From Phoronis australis (lineage: Eukaryota > Phoronida > Phoronidae), in contig NMRA01000401.1 in assembly GCA_002633005.1 (NCBI GenBank), positions 207,827 through 271,826 of the forward strand: 64,000 nucleotides of DNA. The letters are read 5' to 3'. A program made the position numbers and the translations under genes. Each line of letters opens with the position of its first letter. The first letter of the stretch is position 1. Below are positions 41,798-51,903 of this stretch, piece by piece. The notes under the pieces are model-generated. The model ran no database searches and had not been told where the DNA came from. It saw only the letters and a list, made by a program, of their open reading frames with translations.

Positions 41798-44700
41798 CTG
41801 AAATGAAAAAAATGCGGACAATCATTAAGAAACTACGAAGAAAAAGAAGAAATTGGGTAATGGTCTGATATAACATGTCCGAATTTTGAGAACCAGTTTT
41901 CTCCGCTGAATAACGGGCATCAAACTGGTTCTCAAAATCAGGGCACGTTATATCAGACTATTGCCGAAATTGTATAATGAGTACATGTGTATTATAATCT
42001 CGCTAAATGAGGGATTTTGGAACCAAAACAGAAACAAAATCTTAACTACGAGATTGACCAATCAGTGGTGAGAATAAAATGTCATTACAATTACTTGCTT
42101 ACGGTTTGTTTCTTGCCTGAAATCACATCAATCACTCAAGCTGTACATAAGCTCCGAGAGCTGAACACCACAATGCAAAAAAGTTATTTGAGAAACTCAA
42201 TCCTTGGCAATGGAGGTAGACTATTCGCCTAACTCAGTTGAGAAGCGGATTCTGACGTGGAAAGTCGAACATTATAAAGACAATCCCAAACAGTGTTAGA
42301 GAACACGGCAGAAAGCATAGAACGTCAAGTTTCATATGAATCCGTCCATCCATTTCTGAGACATGGCGTTCTAAAGTTATCCTAATTTGGACACTTCTGC
42401 ATCGTTTTTATAGATGCTTTAAAACCACATTGCTCTCGCTCGGTTCATGCAACCAGAACCCGTTTTCTAATCTTTGTACTCGAAACGAACTCGAAATTAT
42501 TTCTGGAAATTTCTCTGCTCCTCTTGTGCGAACTCATTATAAGTGGTTATCTGACTGCTCAAATTTATGCCTATGAGTTTCTAGTCTACGTTTGCACTTG
42601 AAGAACCAGATATTCGTGCTACAAACTCTGACAAGTAAAAACTCAAAATTTCTAGTTCAAACTCGAACTTTTAGACGTAACGTTGAGTTTATCTACACCA
42701 AATTAGGACTAATAAATTATCCACAGAAGTCATTATTTACTCAAGCATAGAATAATATACACTTTTTTGAGTTCCTACAAAAGTAAAGTAGAAAATGTCA
42801 AACATAATTTTGAGTTCCATTTCGAGTAAAAAAATTAGAGACAACAGACCGGGCCCTGATATCACCCTCGTGGACGGTCCACATTTGAGCAATATTCATT
42901 TGACTTTATAAGTGTTTGAGACTTAATACAACGGCCATCTTGGAGTCCAATTTTCCTACTGCACCTCTTTTTTCCAGTGGCAGTGTCTGTTACACTACTC
43001 GGCCTTTTTCTTTTCAGATCAACAATCCTTTGTTTTTCAACCATCTTCTTTCCTCGGCGGTTCTTCTTGTACTGGCGCTGGGGCAGGGGTAGGACATGTT
43101 TATAAAACAACTCCACGAGTTCGTGCTTCTCCAGGACTCCGACTTCTTTACTGTTGGCAGTTATATTTCTCTACAGAAAAACAAAAAGTTAACAATGACT
43201 CCATAACAAAAATCTTAACTAAAGCCAAGAAAAAATTGAAAACCCATTTTAAACCTAATTGATCAGATAGTGATACTACACCCCAGTGCAAGCCACAGTT
43301 TGCATTTTGAGAACCAGTTTAATCCATTGAATAACGGTGTCAAACTGGTTCACCGTAAGTGATTGGTGCTTTAAAAGTGTTTACGTAGATTTTCAAATGG
43401 ACTTTAGGGATTAATTTGTCTACTAAGCAATTAAATGTATATTCGGCACTGTTTTCAATAATGAGTGTCAATGTGTTGATTCAATTTCGTGGCTATCAAA
43501 AACAATGAAATCGTGAAGTAAGGCCAATTAGACACAAGCTTTTTGTTTCTTTTGATTACATAGTACAGTGTGGTCGCACAAGAGCTCAAAGATGTTATTT
43601 GGCCTCATAAGCCATCCCATTCTCATTTCATTATACTTTGAAGGTGGAAATTTTTGACAAGCTGAAGCAGAGTTCAATAGAACTCATCAATGATCAAGAA
43701 ACCCTTATGACTGTGTAATTTTGAATGTAGGTAACCTCTGTAGGCCATAAATGGCTTCAAAAGCTTCTCAGAAAGACTTTATTCTATCGCGTAAATCTTC
43801 GTCAAACACGACCAAGTCACTAAGGAAAGAAGAAGCTACTGAAAGAAATTGCACCTGTCAGAATATTTGTTAGAGTTGGAAGACCTTAAAGACATCAATG
43901 GCCTCCTAATGTGTCTTCCTATGCTTAAGGGGTTCTTAGACATCTATTTAGTCAGAGCAAGGCGCAATTTGTTGAAAGGATTCTATAGTTAAGTGTACCC
44001 AGTCGCAAACCAGTGCTACTGACGTGTGCTGGCTCTTCTTGCAGTTTTTGCAAACACCGGTTTTCAAAGAAATTTCAAATGTGATACTTCACAGTTGTTT
44101 CAAAATATACCTGGCTCGCTCATAACGTTGTTATCTTTGTTCTGTTCACATTTCCTAAACAAGAATTTGCAATTCCAAATTAATGAAATCTGTCATTAAA
44201 AAAGACCACTTCCAAAAAAATAACTCCTTCGTCTGTTTCAGCTTCCGACAGAGTAAGATCTTGAGGGTTGCTCTCATTTCTAAATCAATCATTGACATTC
44301 AAGTAAAAGGTCATTAGGTTAACTTAATTTTTACACAAATCACGGCATCAACTTATGGCAGTGTTACGCAGCGATAAAATGGCATCGAGAACGAGACATC
44401 TGAGAACAAAATGTTGACATTTCTGCATATACATTATACTGCCCACTTCTTTCATTATATAATTTTTTTCTGTTTTGGTTAGGTGGTACTCTATTTTGCT
44501 TTATTTAGGCCAAGTTCAACTACCACAGGTATAATCTTAATTTGCAACATTTGGATAAAATTGGCTTCTACGGTTCAAAAATTTTGAGCACGTCTGTGAA
44601 TACAAGTTGTTTAGAGGCGGATTACCTGTCTAAGTGTTGACCACTGACACTGTCTGTACCAGTCAGTGACAGTGCCACTGTGACAGGCAGTTCAAGCTGA

Positions 44701-45079
44701 TTCGTCTAGCTATTTAATTTTTTAAGCCATCGGTGTCCAAACCTTCAACATGCGAGGTAATTTACTGGTATTTCCCAGAGCCCTACGGCTGCAGACAGTA
44801 CAGCGCGCAGAACACCAGTGTCAGTGCACATGCCAAATACACACTCACTGCCACTGCACTGCCACTGGCACTGGTAACACAGCCGGACTCGGGAGTCAGG
44901 ACTGGGGGTCACCAAGATAGGACTGGTAGGCCAACTACCACTACATACGACCCGTTCCCAGGCTACTTCTACGGAAATACGATAATACCAACCGATTTGA
45001 GTAGGTTACATAGCTCTGTTTTTGAAAGGATTTCAGGCTGCAGCAGATCGACCTGGATGGCTTCGACGTCCGCAGCCAT
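41179..45079 (-). CDS. C2orf49: Ashwin homologue (C2orf49 family), complete, three coding exons
   Basis: Exons in order: 44993-45079, 42866-43170, 41179-41797; 336 residues. Seen: MAADVEAIQVDLLQPEILSK near the start (the family has LLLHPELLS at this place), RNITANSKEVGVL, then LFYKHVLPLPQRQYKKNRRG (the family's ..AIPLPQR...NRWGK.M), a basic Ser/Thr-rich middle, RLKPPPS twice (residues 149 and 177), LKR and a C-terminal WP. Vertebrate ashwin is about 230 residues, so this one is longer. Known: a nuclear protein, named for a Xenopus embryo patterning phenotype, and a component of the human tRNA ligase complex with RTCB. No enzymatic domain is visible. The splice from exon 2 to exon 3 (GGGTGATA donor, TTTCAG acceptor) keeps frame but joins less conserved sequence, so that border is the least certain. 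Confidence 0.9.
41859..41962. mobile_element. Foldback element, GAGAACCAGTTT family (best copy)
   Basis: 104 bp, almost a full palindrome: outer arms AATGGTCTGATATAAC / GTTATATCAGACTATT, inner arms ATTTTGAGAACCAGTTT / AAACTGGTTCTCAAAAT, spacer TCTCCGCTGAATAACGGGCA TC. No coding capacity. Confidence 0.75.
42184..42255 (+). repeat. Dispersed repeat shared with 39284-39350
   Basis: Second copy; it lies in ashwin intron 2. Confidence 0.5.
42866..43170 (-). CDS. C2orf49: Ashwin coding exon 2 (conserved PLPQR block)
   Basis: Residues 30-130 plus a split codon. The acceptor is TTTTTCTGTAG. It encodes RNITANSKEVGVLEKHELVE, then VLPLPQRQYKKNRRGKKMVE, followed by a basic stretch with KRKRPSS and KKRCSRK that could act as nuclear localisation signals. 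Confidence 0.9.
43171..44992 (-). other. Ashwin intron 1
   Basis: 1.8 kb. One decayed foldback at 43302-43352 and a CACTG-rich stretch at 44641-44690. No exon seen. Confidence 0.55.
43302..43352. mobile_element. Foldback element, GAGAACCAGTTT family (copy 4, inner arms only)
   Basis: CATTTTGAGAACCAGTTTAA, TTGAATAACGGTGT, CAAACTGGTT. Confidence 0.6.
44993..45079 (-). CDS. C2orf49: Ashwin coding exon 1
   Basis: 29 residues from ATG at 45079 (A at -3, G at +4) to a GTTGGT donor, phase 0. It contains VDLLQPEILS, the N-terminal signature. A 152-codon open frame runs antisense across it and is judged spurious. Confidence 0.88.
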
Positions 45080-45171
45080 TTTAGAAAACGCGACATCTGG
45101 TGTTGAAGTCGAACTGGGTGCAGTTGCATCACAGATACTCGTTAAATATAATCTATGGTTGCATAAAAGTT

Positions 45172-45382
45172 CGTGCGCGCACCCAGCCTAAAATATAGGG
45201 GGTTCGGATTTTTCGGTATGCGTACCTTTTACTGGAAAAAAACAAAGAGGATCGAGAAAAAAAAACGGGGGCCACCAAGTTCAGGCCTACGAAATGTGTA
45301 ACCTGTGCATCCGCGCCGACTTCCTGAAGGCTTTGTGGACTTCTGTCTCGGTGTTACTCGAACTTTTTGTTTCACTGAGGCG
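45172..45382. mobile_element. MITE with GCGCACCCAG end, second copy, cut by N gap
   Basis: Starts GTGCGCGCACCCAGCCTAAA about 90 bp upstream of the ashwin start codon and shares blocks with 10844-11090 (AAAATATAG, GTATGCG.ACCTTT, AACTTTTTGTTTCA). The right end is lost in the N run at 45383-45409. Confidence 0.6.
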
Positions 45383-45409
45383 NNNNNNNNNNNNNNNNNN
45401 NNNNNNNNN
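45383..45409. other. Assembly gap (27 N)
   Basis: Run of N; single N also at 2398, 45890, 54245 and 60663. Confidence 0.99.
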
Positions 45410-45950
45410 CCCCCCTTGGCTGCCGCAAAAAAATAATACAGTAAGAGCGTAGAGAAATGGTGAGTTAATTAATTAACCCTGGTAATTGAAATTATACGGA
45501 TGAAAAAAGATTTAAATGTGTACAATTTCAAGTGTCAAATTCGGAACACGGCGCATTCGTAACGGAATTATGGCTAAGTATAGGCTCTCCCGCGATATCC
45601 CAGGCGACCGGCAGTCGCGCTGCGCACTACGACTCCATTTTCGTCGTCTGCTCCACTGTGCAACGAAGAATTTATCTAAACATCATTCAACAAAGAATGG
45701 ACTCACCGGAGACAGCCCAAGAGTTGTTATCTCTGCGGCGAAGGATGTTAAAGTTGAGTCCCGATGAGTTGCCAGCAGTCACTGGTACGGTGCGCGGCTT
45801 TAGACGCTCTGCGGCTGGGTTAAAGATCTTTTATAGGCCTAACTATCCCCAATTCCCGTACCAGGATGAATTTCAAAAAATAACTTGACNGCACATCTAC
45901 AATCGTGGTTCAGTTTGCGCAAATGCTTACAGCCGGACAAAATGTTGCCC

Positions 45951-45980
45951 CCCCTTGTGATATCCTAGATCCGCCACTGC
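45951..45980. mobile_element. CAGTGGCGGATC-type element end
   Basis: CCCCCCCTTGTGATATCCTA GATCCGCCACTGC; the other end may lie in the N gap at 45383-45409. Confidence 0.4.
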
Positions 45981-46351
45981 GGATAACTTTGAAGTTTTAT
46001 GCAATCGGCCAGCCCTGATGTTCATTCAGTGTTCAGTAGTAATCAGTCTGTACTGAAATTTGAAATAAATTTAGGCCTACGCTTTACACACACACGCTGC
46101 GACTAGTAGAAACATAATTTGTCCTGAATTATGTTTGTCCGTGCACGATATCTCGCGAAGACTTGCATGACACTTGCGTTTTCGCGTGTTTCTATCAACC
46201 GGGTGTTTAACCAATATCCTAAATCTATTCGTTTCTGGAAATATTTTTTGTTGAAACCACGCTATCTTGAGATAGAAACTTTCTAGTCACGTGAGAGAAT
46301 AATTGTATTTTATTTTGCTTGAAAGCAATGGATAACTTAAACACCAGAGAA

Positions 46352-46607
46352 GGGGCCCGTTCCAACAAAACTGTCTTAGCTAAGACAAATCTTACATTTC
46401 AGTAAACTTTAAAATATAGGTTAAAGTTGTCTGAAAACCAATTCAAGAAACAGATTTTAAGTTTGATTTAAGTGTTTGACATAAGTTTTGTCTTAATTTT
46501 GACAAACTTACCAAATGTGGAAGTTTCAAAGTTTGGAATTTAAGAAAAATCTTAAACTTAAGTCAAAAATGAACTTAAGTCAGTTTCTTGGAACAAGCCC
46601 AAGGGCA
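46352..46607. mobile_element. MITE with GGGCCCGTTCCAA ends
   Basis: Left GGGGCCCGTTCCAACAAAAC TGTCTTA; the right reverse-complements to GGGCTTGTTCCAAGAAACTG ACTTA. The interior is AT-rich with more mirrored CTTAA blocks. Confidence 0.6.
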
Positions 46608-47367
46608 CTAAGCCGAAAATGGTCGCTCTGACGTGATTGCGTTTACTTTCAAATTCGATCGAGGATGGGCGCTAAGCTGCATACAAACGTACGACATAAC
46701 ATGTAGGTTTTGTCAGTAAAATTTATTCCCGTAGATCAGTAGACTAATCAGTCGTATTTCATGGTAACAGGTGGCACTTAAACTCTTTGGCTATAGTTTA
46801 GTCAACAATCAGCGCTGGTTAACTGCATGGTAACTGTCCAAGTTGAAATTGATTCCTCTGGTTGTTTGCTCCGTGTGTTTTCCTTTACATTATCTCATAT
46901 AACAACACGCCCATATCGTAAAGAACTAGTTAGACATGCCTAACGCTTCCGATAATATTGACCATGGTTTGTAATTGATGGTAAGTTTGCAATAAACAGT
47001 CGCGAAGGAATAACTAAAGTGACTTTTGACAGTTACACAATGTGATGAAACACGTTTGAAGTAGAGACGTGATTTCTTGATTGATGTATATTACGGCAAC
47101 TGACGCCGTTCGTATAGCGTTTAGCACCCATTGTGTGTGTTGTAGTTTTCCCGAATAACCGGCTTTTGGCGTCACTGATTAAAGTTTGTATAATCCCTGA
47201 AGTAAAAGAAAGGGCAGCGGATAACGATATTTGAACTGCAAATTGCCTTTTCCCCGGGGTATTGAAAGGAACTTACGTCGCGTGGCTATACACGGGAGCC
47301 GTCTACTTAGGCCAAGCGGTTATAACTACAATCTGGAACTTAAAGTTCAAACTTCTGTTCAAAAATG

Positions 47368-47534
47368 CAGTGGCGATTCAGGATTTTGAGTTCGGGGGAG
47401 GGGTGCGCAGGGCAGAATATTAGCCAGGATTTTGCCCGCCAGACATTCGCACCCCGTACCGCCGAATGGAATCTGGGAGATTTTAGGGGGGTAAGGCCTC
47501 CTTGGCTCCCCTTAAATCCGTAAAAGGGGGGTAC
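47368..47534. mobile_element. CAGTGGCGGATC family element, copy 1
   Basis: CAGTGGCGATTCAGGATTTT at one end, GGGCAGAATATTAGCCAGGA, TTTTGCCCGCCAGACATTCG, then GG(A/G)GG...CCTTGGC. Same block order as 54663-54819. Confidence 0.6.
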
Positions 47535-50500
47535 TAAAAACAATTCAACGACCAAAATGTGGCAAAACTTGGCTTAACTCCCGAAAATCCAAAAGAGGCA
47601 GTCAATCTTTATCGTTAAAATATATGTGACAACTTTTTTGCTTTCAACACGTGGTCTACATTGACAATTTTTGTTTACAAACTCGACCAAACTGTAGTTT
47701 GCCTGTGGGGACCTCGCTTAGTTATTCGAATGTCGAAAATTGCCGCTGGGCAAAGCCAAATTACACTTCACATTGACTATACAACATGACACTCCTAAAC
47801 TGACATAATACCAAAGTTGAAACATTTCCACCATGACCGTCAATGTTACAATACGCATTTGATCGAGACTGACCAATTAACCTGAAGCAAGTTGCAGTGA
47901 AACTTTAAATTGGATATCCTCACATTATCACAGCAAAATATTGTGCAAATTAAACTTCGTTCAAAATTTGACGCCAGTCATTGAACTAACAGTAGGCACT
48001 TTTCCAAAAACATTTACGTTAGTCTCCATGATCGAACCATTGTTGAACTGTAGCCAGTATCAGGAAGATCTCGTGGAGAAACGTGCGATGAACACATTTA
48101 ATGTTTTGTCAACGTTAAAGGAAAACAATCATTGTAAACTAATATATAAAGTTCTGGTCGATAAGTCAAGAATCTTTTCTTGTGCAACCACAATCAATTC
48201 ACAATGTAGTTCCAGGACTGTTCAAATTTGTTTTCTTAATTTCTTAACAAGGCATTGAGGTGCTCATTGGTGGGCTGTGGAGACAAGGTAAATTTACAAA
48301 GATTGTTATTTCTGCGTCTGTATAAATGTAGCCAAGTGTAATTACATCAACACAGGATAGCGACGTTTACCGGGAGAAAATAAAGAAACAACTGGTATTT
48401 GATGAACTATCGAAGCCAGACTTATATGCAAATATAATTTTACGCCGAGTGCAAAAAATACGAACAACAGTCCATTGTCCATACCGACTCGCGCAACACT
48501 AATGATATATGATTCTCCATGTGCGAAGACTGGTAAGAAGCAGGATTATCCACAGAAAACAGAGGAAGTTACAGTCTCCACAATCAGTTTACACGAAAGA
48601 AATGACATGGCAGGGAACCCAACGCTGGGCCCGCATTGCTTAACATGGCTTGGTCGACTCACCGAACTCAAATAGTCTTCCAAAACAAGGCTGCGCCTAT
48701 TTATAATCATTTTAAATAACTTAGTGTCATCTTTTACAATTTCTTATCTTTAGGAAATCAAAGACGTGCCGCATTGAATGAGTGCTAGCTGTTAACGTTT
48801 CGATACAGAAACCAATTCCTACTTCTAGCAAAGACGTTGCAGTTAATGGGTCAGGTTATTGCCTTGAATTGATAAAAGTGATGCTGCAAACAAGTTTTAG
48901 GAACCAAATTTACACGAGTTACCGTTCAAGACAAGCTTGATGAGGAACCCTAGAAAAATGTCCAAATTTAGGTGTTTTGGGGCATGTTTTAATCTCACAG
49001 AAATGCCCAATTGTATTCAATTGAAAATTTCAGTTACTATGTTTTTTACAACGTTCTCTATACGATATCAGGAATTGTTTACAAAAAGAGCCACTTTTGT
49101 AAGGGGTCTTCAAAAATAGAACTTTTAGGATTTTTATGACGAACAAATCAATAGTTGCATAATGAAAACGAAATGATAAAATTGAAAACTGTGGCAGCAT
49201 GTTTAGATTTCATCTTGAACCTTTACATCAAAAGAATTCGATCGTGTTATGGGTCCCGTTGTTTTGCTGTGAATTTTTTTTCTTTTAGCGTAATTTTACC
49301 AAAAAGACATGGTCACGTGACTCAATGGTCAAGAATGAAATTTTATAGCCTTTCTACTTTCAGAAAATATAAACTTTTATGGGATATTTTTTGAAGTTTA
49401 TAACTATTGGCACAGACTTGTCGATAAGGTCCTACTTCATTAACAAACTATGTCTACAACAATTGTTACGTCTGACAGATCTAGGACCAATATCATGTAT
49501 ATTACTCCCAGTGACAGATATACCGAACACAAGGGCACACTAGGCACTCTTTCAAATAGCCGTAATTAATATGTACTGATTATTGGTTTTGCTTGTTGCG
49601 ATAATACATTTCTTTACTACAGACAGCTAATAATGAAATATTGCTAAATATTCGGAAATGTTCTGATGATTCTGGGAATTGACCCCCGGCGGTTGGATAC
49701 TTCCGAGCTACATATCACGTCTCTTCTAATCATCTGCCGGATGTCTAAAATCGGATGACGTCATAGCGAAAGAATGGTTTTGTCCACTCCTGCATATACT
49801 TTACACGTAAACACGTTTTCAATTTATCAACACCGAAAAAGGATCTAGCGTTAGTTTTGCACGCTCGACTTTGCCCAGTTTGGATTTTTCAATATTCTGT
49901 TATCGTTGTGTTTACGTTTAAGGGATGTTCGTCATAAGAAAAGAGTGAAACGCGAATTATCCAATGGCCTTTGAGAATTGTTATCCACTGCTTCGAAAAC
50001 TAGGTCACTGTTAGTTATTTTCAGTTTCATTAAACTTTATTAACCTTTAAAACTAGCAAAGCTGTCGTTTTCACGAAGTAAATATAACTTTCCGACTGCT
50101 CTGCCGGTGTACACCATTAGACTAATGATTATCCATGCTTCCGTCGTACAGTACAACATTTAGACAGAAAAACACTATCGAACGTTCGTTTTAGAGCGAA
50201 AATCGAATTAGGCATTTAACTCTCATTAAATCGATCTGGTGCCGTGATAGGAACATCGACACCATCAGCGACTCAAGAATACGCTTCAAGTGAGTGTTTA
50301 TTGGGGTTATAATTAAAAATGACGCATGCACATTGCCTGTGCTTTGAGTTGGCAAGGAAAATAGAATCCTATCACTATAAAAACTATTACAAGATCAATT
50401 TTATGGGAGAAAAATCTTTAGTTCGGTTTTCATGTTTATTCTGTAACTATATATAATTGTATCTATTTAACGATAACCTGTGTTCTATGTGCTAATCGTG

Positions 50501-51237
50501 TGTCGTAAACCATTATTCTTCCGTAAGTTGTCACACCTCGCTCGACTTCACCGCCTACAACGTGCATTTTACACATTGTTTTATTTGCTGTTTGTTGTAC
50601 AAACAAGCCACAACTGTCATACAATCAGATTTCATTCTACGAGGCCAACAACTAAACACAAGACGTGCATTGCCATGAAAATGAAGGGTCCTCAACAAAG
50701 GTAAAAAAGGGATGTTATTTTTGGCATTTCATCGCCAACTCAATTGAAAAGAAATGATTCAAAATAAATATGTCTCTAGGTCTCTGATTGAAAATATTTT
50801 TGTATTTGTTGTCAAAATAGACTCGTGATTAATCTTTTCCTTTCACACACGTGCCAAACAGGTGTTCCGGTCCCTGTTATTATACCCATTCATCTTTATG
50901 ATCGATATGACTCGGTCAGCTTGGCTGACTGTGGCATGGTACACGCGTGTGTACACAAAGAATACTGAACTTTGTAATGAGATATTTATTGATATCGTTT
51001 ACGTACATGTTCGTCGAGAGCAATTGCTTTCCCAACGCAGGTAATCCCTCCGTAACAAATGCAAAATGACATTTGTTACCACAGCGAATTAGTTTTAGTG
51101 AAGGAAGGTAGATGTAAAATAGTCTGTAGTGATAAAAACAGGCACTTAGAATTTCAATTTCCAGTAGACTAAAGGCTGTAAAAAATTTAACAAGGCAGAC
51201 GATAAAAATTGTGAACATGATGGCGCTTCAAACATTA

Positions 51238-51243
51238 TTTATT
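51238..51243 (-). promoter_or_regulatory. Polyadenylation signal AATAAA for hes
   Basis: AATAAA on the minus strand, about 62 nt after the hes stop, giving a very short 3' UTR. Confidence 0.6.
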
Positions 51244-51304
51244 GCAAAATAGTCGTCCCTTTTCGCAAAAGAAATAGACAGTCCACTCTCGTCACAGACA
51301 AACT

Positions 51305-51903
51305 TCACCACGGCCTCCATAACGTAGTAGGAAATATTTGATCCTTGCCGGGAGAAATATTAGAATTATTGACTAACTTCACCGTAAATACACAATTAGA
51401 CGCCTGAGCTGGGTTGACATAGAGCGGCGTGCCGACGTTCATCTGTTGGTGCTGAAAATGTTTGTGTGTTATACGTGAACTATGAGACGGCGTTGTAGTG
51501 TCCCGACTAAACCCTGATGGCGTTGAAACTAAGATGGCGGCCACCTGCATTTGACCAGAGGGCGACCTGGCTGGAACAAGTTGATACGCCGCTGTTTGTG
51601 GTCCTTTACCGGTGTTGGCTGTTGAGGATTGTGGAGAGCCTGCTAATGACGTTAACTTGTCGTAAGGCATCCCACAAACAGTACTGTTAATAGCTGTGGT
51701 CACTGAGAGTGGCGTCTGAACATTGCCGTCGAAACCTTCAGGTAAAATGTTGCGCATATTTTCTCGCTGCGGACCTTTCTCTCGTGTTGAAAATTCATAC
51801 GATTGTGAACACCTTTTGACATTTGTCTCTAGGTCTTCTGACTTTCCTCCAGTCAAAACGTTCGTTTTACAAGCCGAAGTACCTTCGTTAATTCTTTGAG
51901 TAG
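51305..51903 (-). CDS. hes: hes coding exon 4 (C-terminal tail with WRPW)
   Basis: 199 residues from ATQRINEG to LWRPW and TGA. Acceptor TTTACAG. Rich in Ser, Thr, Pro, Gln and Asn. WRPW is the Groucho/TLE docking peptide. I could not align any part with the Orange domain. Confidence 0.93.

Larger units (their letters stand above)
41798..42865 (-). other. Ashwin intron 2
   Basis: Contains the best copy of the GAGAACCAGTTT foldback and the repeat at 42184-42255. Nothing else recognised. Confidence 0.6.
45080..51304. other. Ashwin-hes intergenic region
   Basis: 6.2 kb between the ashwin start and the hes end. Contains the MITE at 45172, an element end at 45951-45980, the MITE at 46352-46607, a CAGTGGCGGATC copy at 47368, and a block at about 49110-49310 loosely shared with 32041-32210. 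A 118-codon open frame at 45532-45888 was not accepted. 47600-49100 and 49450-51200 hold nothing I can name. Confidence 0.5.

Noticed and set aside
44733-45191. 152-codon open frame on the plus strand
   Set aside because: It runs antisense over ashwin exon 1, which has clear homology and splice sites; the frame has no family features and continues into a MITE.
45532-45888. 118-codon open frame between two N positions
   Set aside because: No recognisable domain, no splice context, flanked by transposon ends and an N at 45890; overlapping frames on the same strand are equally open.
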